Source: Planctomycetota bacterium (lineage in GTDB: Bacteria; Planctomycetota; Phycisphaerae; Sedimentisphaerales; Anaerobacaceae). From it: a stretch of 7,042 nucleotides of DNA. Position 1 is the first letter of the stretch. Every line of letters starts with the position of its first letter. The stretch lies in NCBI GenBank assembly GCA_022567055.1, contig JADFHU010000289.1, positions 1-7,042 of the forward strand, given 5' to 3'. This document shows, piece by piece, positions 1 to 6,387 of the stretch. The notes under the pieces are model-generated. The model was not told the origin of the DNA. It saw only the letters and a program-made list of their open reading frames with translations, and did not search any database. Made by a program: the position numbers and the translations under genes.

Positions 1-438
1 AAAAAGCCGGGAGCAGAGCTTTCTGTAAAACCCTCGGTCTTGTTTGATGAGGGTCTGTGGGTGACGACGCGAGCCGACGGCGATCTGGCACTGGGCCGTC
101 GCGATCTGTTGAATGCCCTGTTCGGCATTGTCGAAGGGGATGCAGCAGCCGCTGTCTGCGAAGAGGACAAAAGCGCCCGTAGAGCGGGCCACGCCGGTTC
201 GTATGGCGCAGCCTTTGCCTCTATTTTCCGCTAGGCTGATGACCTCCATAGGAATCTGATCGGGGACTCGAGTCTGGTGTGCCTGGTCGGCGGTCTGATC
301 GGTGCTGGCATCATCCACGATGATAATCTGTCCCGGGGCGCTGCGGCTCTGGAGAAACTCGGCGGCGGCCTCAATGTCGGCGCCCACCTTGGCGGCCTCG
401 TTGTGCACCGGAATGACGATGGAGAGACTCTCTGTCAT
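1..438 (-). CDS. Glycosyltransferase family 2, N-terminal part (truncated by window edge)
   Basis: The first 146 residues of a GT-A fold family 2 glycosyltransferase, resembling dolichyl/polyprenyl-phosphate glucose or mannose synthases. These transfer a sugar from a nucleotide sugar to a lipid carrier at the cytoplasmic face of the membrane. Visible motifs are the N-terminal strand SIVIPVHNE (residues 6-14), the nucleotide-binding VDDASTDQT (41-49), ENRGKGCAIRTG (71-82) as in the LxxNxGKGxAxxxG signature, and GSRRH (122-126). At the usual DxD position the sequence is FADSGCCIP (93-101), so the second metal-binding aspartate is glycine. The C-terminal half lies beyond the left edge, so any membrane helices cannot be seen. 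The ATG at 438 places the first strand as usual for the family, but it has no Shine-Dalgarno sequence. The frame stays open upstream to a TGA at 594-592 with no ATG. It is divergent from the other genes. The GT2 assignment is firm; the substrate is unknown. Confidence 0.9.
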   Translation of the reverse strand, partial: MTESLSIVIPVHNEAAKVGADIEAAAEFLQSRSAPGQIIIVDDASTDQTADQAHQTRVPDQIPMEVISLAENRGKGCAIRTGVARSTGAFVLFADSGCCIPFDNAEQGIQQIATAQCQIAVGSRRHPQTLIKQDRGFYRKLCSRLF

Positions 439-533
439 GGGGTCGAGGAAGTTGACCGAAACTGCGCGCCTGCGCCTCCTTGAAGCAAAGGGATCCCTGC
501 CGGTTCCGTTAGGGGATACGTAGACCAGATCAT
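435..533 (-). other. Possible 32-residue leader ORF overlapping the glycosyltransferase start (ATGA)
   Basis: A short reading frame starts at ATG 533-531 and ends with a TGA at 437-435 that overlaps the glycosyltransferase ATG (438-436) as ATGA. That arrangement is typical of translational coupling. It could explain why the glycosyltransferase has no ribosome binding site of its own. An AAGGAGG stands on the minus strand about 30 bases before the glycosyltransferase ATG, too far for direct use. The peptide (MIWSTYPLTEPAG...) resembles nothing I recognise. Overlaps of this kind also occur by chance, so this is only a candidate. Confidence 0.2.
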
Positions 534-534
534 G

Positions 535-552
535 TCGTCCGTAAGCGGACGA
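535..552. other. Perfect 7-bp stem-loop upstream of the glycosyltransferase
   Basis: TCGTCCG (535-541), a TAAG loop and CGGACGA (546-552) form a perfect inverted repeat. On the minus strand it lies one base upstream of the candidate leader ATG at 533. Neither side has a run of T, so it does not look like an intrinsic terminator. It could act in the 5' untranslated region of the glycosyltransferase mRNA. A chance hairpin is also possible. Confidence 0.35.
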
Positions 553-591
553 GTCAAGTGCTTCTTCGGTCCGGCCCAGGGCTATCGCATG

Positions 592-1145
592 TCAAGTGTC
601 CGGTTCGCGTGCACCGCGGGAAAAACGACGTTTGTGGCAGATTCGCACCGTCAAAGTATTCAGTCATCAGTAATCGGTTTGGCCTGAAGGACTGATCACT
701 TTACCACTGTTCACTGATTACTTCTCTTCGCATGTCCGTGGGAGCGAACAACAAAAGCGTGTTACCCTCATTATGAATCTATACGCGATTGCCCTTCGGT
801 CCGGCCGTCGTTCAGATGAAAAACAGGCCGCTCGTCTTTGGACCCCGGGGCTCCATTCGGCCCGAGCTCATGACCGAGGGCAGCCCCGAGGGGAAGCCAG
901 ATCGAGTCTCCAGACAGGCCGTACGACGACAGCCGAAATTTAGTAGATTTACGGGCAAACACGCCGTATAGTCTTTCCAAATCGTTGTAAGCCTCCAGTG
1001 ACCCGGTGGTCGTGTGTACTTTGATCAATAAGGAATTAGGAGTGCACGCTGAACCATTAGCCGCGAGCTATGTTGGGTGCCAATGAGGCGCTAATGCGGT
1101 AATCTGGACGGCGGGCAGGCAGCTTCTGAAAATTAAGGAACGAGT
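592..1145. other. Divergent intergenic region, no convincing gene
   Basis: This stretch lies between the divergently read glycosyltransferase and the Gfo/Idh/MocA gene and should contain promoters for both. I found no -35/-10 pair good enough to call. A minus-strand frame from a TTG at 1028 to a stop at 771 (85 codons, TTG ATC AAA GTA...) is open. It has ordinary-looking codons but no Shine-Dalgarno sequence and no recognisable motif, so it may be chance or a gene remnant. The 13-mer CTTCGGTCCGGCC occurs at 794-806 here and at 564-576 just outside. In a GC-rich 7-kb window that could easily be coincidence. The segment around 661-722 is richer in AT and contains short ACTGATTA-like repeats. 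Confidence 0.5.
661..722. repeat. Degenerate ACTGATTACT-type intergenic repeats
   Basis: Related words recur within about 60 bases: CAGTCATCAGTAATC (661-675), ACTGATCACT (691-700) and TTCACTGATTACT (710-722). AGTAATC at 669-675 and GATTACT at 716-722 are inverted copies of each other, so the segment could fold into a weak imperfect hairpin. It looks like low-complexity intergenic sequence, not a regulator site of known type. TTCACTG also occurs at 6963-6969, just before the GATTAC hexamer array at the right end of the window. Confidence 0.4.
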
Positions 1146-2318
1146 ATGAAGTTGAATCGAATGTTGAGGATGGGAATGGTCGGTGGCGGGCCCGGCGCAT
1201 TTATTGGTGAGGTGCACCGCAGGGCCGCGCGCATGGACGGCCAGATAACGCTGGTGGGGGGCGCTTTCGACATCAACCCTGCGCTGTCCAAGAAGATGGG
1301 GAAGGCGCTCTATCTCGATTCGAGTCGTGTGTATAGCACCTATCAGGAGTTGATCGAGAAGGAATCGGCGCTACCCGAGGGCGACCGTATGGACTTCGTG
1401 TCGGTCTGTACACCCAACAACTGGCACTTTCCCATTGCCAGAGACCTGCTCGAGGCTGGCTTCCATGTGATGTGTGAAAAGCCCATGACACTCAACGTGA
1501 AAGAGGCCCGGGAACTCGTCCGCCTGGTCAAAAAGACCAAGCGGATTTTTGGTTTGATGCACAACTATACCGGCTACCCCATGGTGAAGCTGGCCCGGGA
1601 CGTGGTCAAACGGGGTGATCTCGGGAGAATCCGTAAAATTGTCGTGCGCTACCCGCAAGGGTGGCTCTCGACCGCCCTCGAAAAGACCGGTCAGATGCAG
1701 GCCAGTTGGCGGACCGACCCCAAGCAAAGCGGGGGATCGGGTTGCGGGGGCGATATCGGCACGCATGCCGAAAACCTGGCGGAGTACATCACCGGTCTGA
1801 AGATCACGGAGTTGAACGCCGAACTTACGGCCTTTGTCCCGGGCCGCCGGCTGGATGATGATGTGAACTGCCTCGTCAAATTTGGCAGACACGCCAAGGG
1901 GATTCTCCACGTGAGTCAAATATCCGCGGGGGAAGAGAACAATCTGGCGATTTGGGTCTATGGCGAGAAGGCCGGTTTGGAGTGGCACCAGGAACACCCC
2001 AACCATCTCAATCTGAAGCGACAGGATCAACCGATGGAGGTTTGGAAGCGGGGCAATCCCTACATCGGCAAGCGTAGCAAGGCGGCCGAGCGGGCCACGC
2101 GATTGCCCTCCGGCCATCCCGAAGCCTTCTTCGAGGCCTTTGCGAACAACTACGTGAATTTTGCAGATACCGTACGGGCCAGGCTGGAGGGCCGCAAGCC
2201 CGATCCGCTGGCCTTGGATTTCCCTTCCGTTGAGGATGGCCTACGGGGCATGCTCTTCCTGGAAACGCTGCTGGCCAGCGCCAGGAGCAAACAGAAGTGG
2301 ACCAAGTTTAAGAGCTAG
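1146..2318 (+). CDS. Gfo/Idh/MocA family oxidoreductase
   Basis: A 390-residue NAD(P)-dependent sugar or polyol dehydrogenase of the Gfo/Idh/MocA family; the length is normal. The N-terminal Rossmann fold shows the dinucleotide-binding loop VGGGPGAFIG (residues 12-21), followed by SVCTPNNWHFPIA (86-98) and the family signature CEKPM (110-114), whose Lys112 is the usual catalytic/cofactor-contacting lysine. The C-terminal alpha/beta domain carries GGDIGTHAENL (201-211), with Asp203 and His207 in the positions of the conserved active-site pair. There is no signal peptide, so it should be cytoplasmic. The ATG is supported by TAAGGA five to six bases upstream (AAGGAA at 1135-1140). It is the first gene of a tight cluster, 34 bases before an isomerase-like gene. 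Paired with that gene and a ThuA protein, it probably oxidises or reduces a sugar carbon, perhaps making or using a 3-keto sugar. The exact substrate cannot be read from the sequence. Confidence 0.95.
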   Translation: MKLNRMLRMGMVGGGPGAFIGEVHRRAARMDGQITLVGGAFDINPALSKKMGKALYLDSSRVYSTYQELIEKESALPEGDRMDFVSVCTPNNWHFPIARDLLEAGFHVMCEKPMTLNVKEARELVRLVKKTKRIFGLMHNYTGYPMVKLARDVVKRGDLGRIRKIVVRYPQGWLSTALEKTGQMQASWRTDPKQSGGSGCGGDIGTHAENLAEYITGLKITELNAELTAFVPGRRLDDDVNCLVKFGRHAKGILHVSQISAGEENNLAIWVYGEKAGLEWHQEHPNHLNLKRQDQPMEVWKRGNPYIGKRSKAAERATRLPSGHPEAFFEAFANNYVNFADTVRARLEGRKPDPLALDFPSVEDGLRGMLFLETLLASARSKQKWTKFKS

Positions 2319-2352
2319 GGATTTTGGAATGTCAAGGTAAGGGAGTTGACGC

Positions 2353-3354
2353 ATGGCAAGACCTGTCACCTTGTTCACCGGCCAATGGGCCGATCTGTCG
2401 TTGGAAGCGCTGGCCGAGAAGGCCGCGTCCTGGGGCTACGATGGCTTGGAGTTGGCCTGTTGGGGCGACCATTTTGAGGTGGATAAGGCCCTTGCCGACG
2501 ATACCTACTGTGTCGAGAAGAGGGCGCTGTTGAAGAAGCATGGCCTGGAGGTCTACGCAATCTCCACCCACCTGGTGGGCCAGTGCGTGTGTGACCTCAT
2601 CGACGAACGGAGCAAGGCCATCCTGCCTGAGGACGTCTGGGGCGACGGGAACCCGGAAGGGGTGCGCCGGCGGGCAGCCCAGAAGGTTATCGACGCGGCC
2701 AAGGCGGCGAAGAAGCTGGGGGTCAAGGTGGTCAACGGCTTCACCGGAAGTTCCATCTGGCATTTACTCTACTCTTTCCCCCCAACGACACCCGAGATGA
2801 TTCAGGCCGGCTATGACGATTTTGCCCGCCGCTGGACACCCATCATGGATGCCTTCAAGAAGGAAGGCATTCGTTTCGGTCTGGAGGTGCATCCCACGGA
2901 GATCGCCTTCGATATTGCCTCGGCGCAGCGTGCCCTGGACGCCATCGACGGTCATGAGTGCTTCGGATTCAACTACGATCCCAGCCACCTCGGCTATCAG
3001 GGGGTGGACTACGTCAAATTCATTCGCACTTTCCACGACCGCATCTACCATGCCCATATGAAAGATGCCTGGTGGGGTCATGGAGATGGCACCGTCGGCG
3101 TATTCGGCGGACACACCGAGTTTGCCGATCCCCGCCGCTACTGGGATTTCCGTTCGATCGGTCACGGGGACGTGCAATTCGAAGACATCATTGTCGCGCT
3201 CAATGACATCGGCTATCAAGGGCCCCTGTCCATCGAGTGGGAAGACAGCCGCATGGATCGTGAACACGGGGCAGAGGAGGCCTGTGCCTACATCAAGAAG
3301 GCCGACTTCAGACCGTCGCAAGTCGCGTTCGATGAGGCATTCGAAAAGTCCTGA
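2353..3354 (+). CDS. Sugar phosphate isomerase/epimerase-like TIM-barrel protein
   Basis: A 333-residue protein of the xylose-isomerase-like TIM-barrel superfamily (AP endonuclease family 2 fold), the usual length for these enzymes. Strand motifs occur in order: VTLFTGQWADLSLEAL (5-20), GYDGLELACWGDHF (28-41) and VVNGFTGSS (126-134). The likely metal ligands are Glu178 (GLEVHPTE), Asp209 with His212 (NYDPSHLG), His235 (YHAHMKDA) and Glu295 (LSIEWED). A full ligand set suggests an active divalent-metal enzyme. Members isomerise, epimerise or dehydrate keto or inositol-type sugars through enediol chemistry. There is no signal peptide, so it is cytoplasmic. The start is fixed by AAGGGAG at 2339-2345, seven bases before the ATG. 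It lies 34 bases after the oxidoreductase and 27 before the ThuA gene, so the three are probably co-transcribed. Reaction and substrate are unknown. Confidence 0.93.
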   Translation: MARPVTLFTGQWADLSLEALAEKAASWGYDGLELACWGDHFEVDKALADDTYCVEKRALLKKHGLEVYAISTHLVGQCVCDLIDERSKAILPEDVWGDGNPEGVRRRAAQKVIDAAKAAKKLGVKVVNGFTGSSIWHLLYSFPPTTPEMIQAGYDDFARRWTPIMDAFKKEGIRFGLEVHPTEIAFDIASAQRALDAIDGHECFGFNYDPSHLGYQGVDYVKFIRTFHDRIYHAHMKDAWWGHGDGTVGVFGGHTEFADPRRYWDFRSIGHGDVQFEDIIVALNDIGYQGPLSIEWEDSRMDREHGAEEACAYIKKADFRPSQVAFDEAFEKS

Positions 3355-3381
3355 GCCGGCGCCATTTGAAAGGGATCCTCC

Positions 3382-4272
3382 ATGAGTAAGTTCTATGGGT
3401 GTATGCAGGTCGTTGTCATGGCGTGCGGTCTGATGATGTTGCTCACGCCGGCGTTGTCGGGGGCCATTACTCCCGAAGAACTCGATAAGATCGAATGGGC
3501 GATGCCCACCTGGGCCCCGGCCCAGCCCGCGCGGCCCCGCACGCTGCTGGTCATCAATCGTGCCGAGGGCTTCGTTCACAAATCTATCCCCTACTGGGAC
3601 AAGGCCCTGGAGATCATGGGGAAAAAGACCGGGGCCTTCACGGTGTCCGTGCAGGGTGATCTGTCCGCCCTGTCCGATACCGGGTTGAACGCCTTTGATG
3701 CGATCTGCTTTAACAACACCACCCATCTCAAACCGAATGAGAAGCAGCGCGCGGCCCTGATGCGTTTTATCCGGGGCGGCAAGGGTATCGTGGGCATCCA
3801 TGCCGGCTGTGACAATTTTAACGAATGGCCGGAGGGGATGCACCTGATGGGTAACCGCTTTTCCGGGCACCCTTGGGGCGCAGGTGGCACTTGGTCAGTC
3901 AAGGTGGATGATCCCACCCATGCCTTGACGCGGCCCTTTGTCCACCGAACATTTACCATCAAGGATGAGATCTATCGCGTGACCTTGCCCTACTACGGGC
4001 GCGACAAGATGCGAGTCCTCTTGAGTCTGGACATGTCGGACCCCGCCACCAAGGGTGCCAAGGGTGTAAAGCCCTCTGACGCGGACACCGGCATAAGTTG
4101 GGTGAAACGTGTGGGGCAGGGCCGTCTATTCTATAGCTGTCTTGGGCACAACACCCACATCACCTGGAACAAGCCCGTCTTGGAACACTACCTGGCGGGA
4201 ATTCAGTTTGCCTTGGGAGACCTGTCGGTGGAGACGGAGCCCAGCGTACCTGCCGAGTCAGAGAGACCTTGA
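3382..4272 (+). CDS. Secreted ThuA-like domain protein
   Basis: A 296-residue protein with a ThuA-like (glutamine-amidotransferase-like fold) domain, named after the trehalose-utilisation protein ThuA, whose family is linked to 3-keto-disaccharide metabolism. Residues 1-28 form a signal peptide (hydrophobic VVVMACGLMMLLTPALSGA, probable cleavage after Ala28), so the protein is likely periplasmic. The domain runs from about residue 52 to 278: TLLVINRAEGFVHKS (54-68), AFDAICFNNTT (104-114), KGIVGIHAGCDNF (134-146), RFSGHPWGAGGTW (159-171), DEIYR (195-199) and GRLFYSCLGHN (247-257). His140, Cys143, His163 and His256 are candidate functional residues. The start is supported by AAAGGGA at 3369-3375. 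Its place after the oxidoreductase and isomerase genes supports a role in sugar conversion. Its biochemical activity is not well established for the family, so I do not assign one. Confidence 0.92.
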   Translation: MSKFYGCMQVVVMACGLMMLLTPALSGAITPEELDKIEWAMPTWAPAQPARPRTLLVINRAEGFVHKSIPYWDKALEIMGKKTGAFTVSVQGDLSALSDTGLNAFDAICFNNTTHLKPNEKQRAALMRFIRGGKGIVGIHAGCDNFNEWPEGMHLMGNRFSGHPWGAGGTWSVKVDDPTHALTRPFVHRTFTIKDEIYRVTLPYYGRDKMRVLLSLDMSDPATKGAKGVKPSDADTGISWVKRVGQGRLFYSCLGHNTHITWNKPVLEHYLAGIQFALGDLSVETEPSVPAESERP

Positions 4273-4303
4273 TGTCACGGTGCCATCGGCCCGTCTGTTT
4301 TCT

Positions 4304-6220
4304 ATGGTGAACGAAACCGTATTACAGGCTGGTTCTCAAGCCAGCGATCACGGGGAAGGTCATCCCCATGGGGTCTGCCTGCGGGGGATGCTGGCGCTGC
4401 TCTGCTGTCTCTTGGTTTGTTCCGCGCAGGGTCAGGAGATCGACGCACAGGTCGGCGACATCCGGGACGGCAGTCTGAGCGGGGCGGTGCATCATATCAA
4501 TCTCTACACAGAAAAAGGGCGCCGGATTAGCCCGACCTCCAATTTCGATCAGCCCTACTCACCCTCCGAGACCTGTGGCCAGTGTCACGACGTGGACACG
4601 ATCAGCCAGGGGTGGCACTTCACCCCGGCGGCCGACGCCAACGCGGCGGGGCGGCCGGGAGAGCCCTGGATCTATGTAGACATCGCCACCGCGACGCAGA
4701 TTCCCCTGTCGCACACGCCCTGGCCCGGGACCTTCCAGCCGGCCGATTTGGGCATTTCCGATTGGCACTTCATTCGTCTGTTCGGGCGCCATATGACGGG
4801 CGGCGGGCCCGGAGTCCACGATGCCAACACCGTGGTTCTCCCCGGCGACCGGTGGGGCCCCTCGGGTAGTCTGGAGATCAACTGTCTCACTTGTCACAGT
4901 GCCGAGCTGATGCACGATCAGAGTGTCGTCTCGGAACAGATTGCCAGGCAGAACTACCGCTGGTCGGCGACGGCGACGGCGTCGTTCGGGTATGTCAAGA
5001 GGTCCGCCCGCAGGTTGCGTGACAACTATCAGCTCGGGGACACGGCGCGGGCAGGGCCCCAGGTCTCCTACGACGAGAGCCGCTTTTTCGCAGACAACAA
5101 GATATTCCTGAAATTGGACCGTGACGTCGCGAACGAACGCTGCTACTTCTGCCATTCCACCAAAGTGCTCTCGCACGATGCCATGGACAACCTTCAGGAT
5201 GTTCATATGGCATCCGGCATTGCCTGTGTGACCTGTCACGGCCACGGATTGGACCACAAGATTCGCCGGGGCGATGAAACGGAGACGCGAGAGACAGGCA
5301 ATGTGTCACCGGGGCGTTTCTCCTGCGTCGGCTGTCATCTCCCCGAGGAAGGGATGGAGCGCCCCAGGGCAGGGCAATTCACCGCACCTCGGCCGGAGCA
5401 TAAGGGCTTGCCTCCGATCCACTTCGAAAAGCTGAGCTGTACGGCCTGTCACAGTGGACCCTGGCCGCGGCCGGAGACGGTGATGGGTAAGACGTCACGT
5501 AGCCATGCCTTGGGCACCCATGGCGCCAATCCGGCGGACGACCGTTTGCCCTATGTTCAACTGCCCGTCTTTGCGCCCGGTCACGACGGCAAGTTGCAGC
5601 CGCACAGACTCATCTGGCCGGCCTATTGGGCGAGCGTTGCCGGGGATGACGTCGTGCCTTTATCGCCTGATGCGGTGAAAGAGGCCGCAGGCGACTTGAT
5701 TCCCCATCAGAGCGAACTCACCGGTCCCTCCTGGCCCGAGATGGACTCGGACAAGGTCAAGGCCGTCCTCGAAGCCTTGGCTGCATCGCTGGAGGAGGGG
5801 CGCAAGGCCGGCTACGTCAGCGGAGGCAAGCTCTTTTCGATCGAAGGGGGACAGGTCGTGAGCCAACGCCATGTGGCGGGTGAACCCTACCTGTGGCCTC
5901 TGGCGCATAATGTACGGCCCGCCAGACAGGCCCTGGGCATCCGGGGCTGTGAGGATTGCCATGCTCAGGACGCGCCCTTCCTGTTCGGTGAGATCGCGGT
6001 CGATGGTCCGCTGGTCGATCCCAATGAGCGGGTGAGCATGACCGAGTTTGGCGGAATGGACGTTGCAGCATCCAGGCGCTTCGCCGCCACCTTCGGTTTG
6101 CGACCCCTGTTAAAGCTGGTCTCCCTGGCCGCCTGTGTGCTCATCGGCTTGGTCTTGTTTTGGTTGGTGATGCGGGTCTTGGACGGTCTCATTGGCGGCA
6201 GTGTGCAGAAGAGAGAATAG
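4304..6220 (+). CDS. Membrane-anchored seven-heme c-type cytochrome
   Basis: From the ATG at 4304 the product is 638 residues. Seven CxxCH heme-binding motifs are visible: CGQCH (91-95), CLTCH (194-198), CYFCH (280-284), CVTCH (308-312), CVGCH (341-345), CTACH (379-383) and CEDCH (549-553). A hydrophobic segment near residues 24-42 (GVCLRGMLALLCCLLVCSA) should act as signal peptide or N-terminal anchor. A strong membrane helix lies near 602-626 (LLKLVSLAACVLIGLVLFWL), followed by a charged tail. The heme domain should therefore sit in the periplasm, tethered at its C-terminus, and carry electrons. The start is uncertain. The frame is open upstream into the ThuA gene, but that part has no cytochrome character. 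Neither ATG 4304 nor the in-frame ATG 4388, which begins directly at the hydrophobic stretch, has a clear Shine-Dalgarno sequence. It begins 31 bases after the ThuA stop, so re-initiation is possible. Residues 384-548 contain no heme motif. Confidence 0.9.
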   Translation: MVNETVLQAGSQASDHGEGHPHGVCLRGMLALLCCLLVCSAQGQEIDAQVGDIRDGSLSGAVHHINLYTEKGRRISPTSNFDQPYSPSETCGQCHDVDTISQGWHFTPAADANAAGRPGEPWIYVDIATATQIPLSHTPWPGTFQPADLGISDWHFIRLFGRHMTGGGPGVHDANTVVLPGDRWGPSGSLEINCLTCHSAELMHDQSVVSEQIARQNYRWSATATASFGYVKRSARRLRDNYQLGDTARAGPQVSYDESRFFADNKIFLKLDRDVANERCYFCHSTKVLSHDAMDNLQDVHMASGIACVTCHGHGLDHKIRRGDETETRETGNVSPGRFSCVGCHLPEEGMERPRAGQFTAPRPEHKGLPPIHFEKLSCTACHSGPWPRPETVMGKTSRSHALGTHGANPADDRLPYVQLPVFAPGHDGKLQPHRLIWPAYWASVAGDDVVPLSPDAVKEAAGDLIPHQSELTGPSWPEMDSDKVKAVLEALAASLEEGRKAGYVSGGKLFSIEGGQVVSQRHVAGEPYLWPLAHNVRPARQALGIRGCEDCHAQDAPFLFGEIAVDGPLVDPNERVSMTEFGGMDVAASRRFAATFGLRPLLKLVSLAACVLIGLVLFWLVMRVLDGLIGGSVQKRE

Positions 6221-6276
6221 ATGAATCAGGGACACAGTCTGCTAAGAGTGCCTATCAAAATGAATCGTTGCACCGA

Positions 6277-6372
6277 AAACGAGCGTTTTTGTGTCTGGCA
6301 AGGAAGGCGAAGCAGGCTATCTGAAGATAGTCGATACAGCCTGACGCCGTCCAGACACAAAATAAGCCGTTT
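6277..6372. repeat. REP-like long imperfect palindrome
   Basis: The 96-base element folds almost end to end. The outer arms TTTTGTGTCTGG (6287-6298) and CCAGACACAAAA (6351-6362) pair perfectly over 12 bp. They are extended by AAACGAGC (6277-6284) against GCCGTTT (6366-6372) with one bulge. Inside, GGCG (6306-6309) pairs with CGCC (6345-6348), and CAGGCT (6313-6318) with AGCCTG (6338-6343). At the tip CTATC-TGAA-GATAG (6317-6330) forms a hairpin that competes with the last stem. Neither strand has a T-run after the stem, so a simple intrinsic terminator is unlikely. The size and nested symmetry resemble REP/BIME or MITE-type elements. It fills most of the gap between the cytochrome and membrane-protein genes. 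A role in mRNA end protection or differential expression is possible. Confidence 0.75.
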
Positions 6373-6387
6373 GAATGCAGAGTCATT

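Noticed and set aside
564..806. 13-base direct repeat CTTCGGTCCGGCC at 564-576 and 794-806 as an attachment site or duplication
   Set aside because: The flanks do not match, and one repeated 13-mer in a 7-kb GC-rich sequence is not surprising.
771..1028. Minus-strand 85-codon frame with a TTG start as a small gene
   Set aside because: It has no Shine-Dalgarno sequence, no ATG or GTG start and no recognisable motif. It could be a remnant, so it is only mentioned under the intergenic region.
1371..2117. Long minus-strand open frame of 248 codons
   Set aside because: It lies entirely antisense to the Gfo/Idh/MocA gene, whose motifs are clear. High GC content commonly creates such antisense frames, and its translation shows no family features.
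2764..3870. Minus-strand open frame of 368 codons
   Set aside because: It is antisense across the isomerase and ThuA genes, both strongly supported with their own ribosome binding sites. Its composition is Gly/His/Asp rich without motifs.
4559..5257. Minus-strand open frame of 232 codons
   Set aside because: It is antisense to the heme-motif region of the cytochrome and has no recognisable domain.
6277..6372. Intrinsic terminator for the cytochrome gene
   Set aside because: No T-run follows the stem on either strand, and the stem is much longer and more interrupted than a usual terminator.
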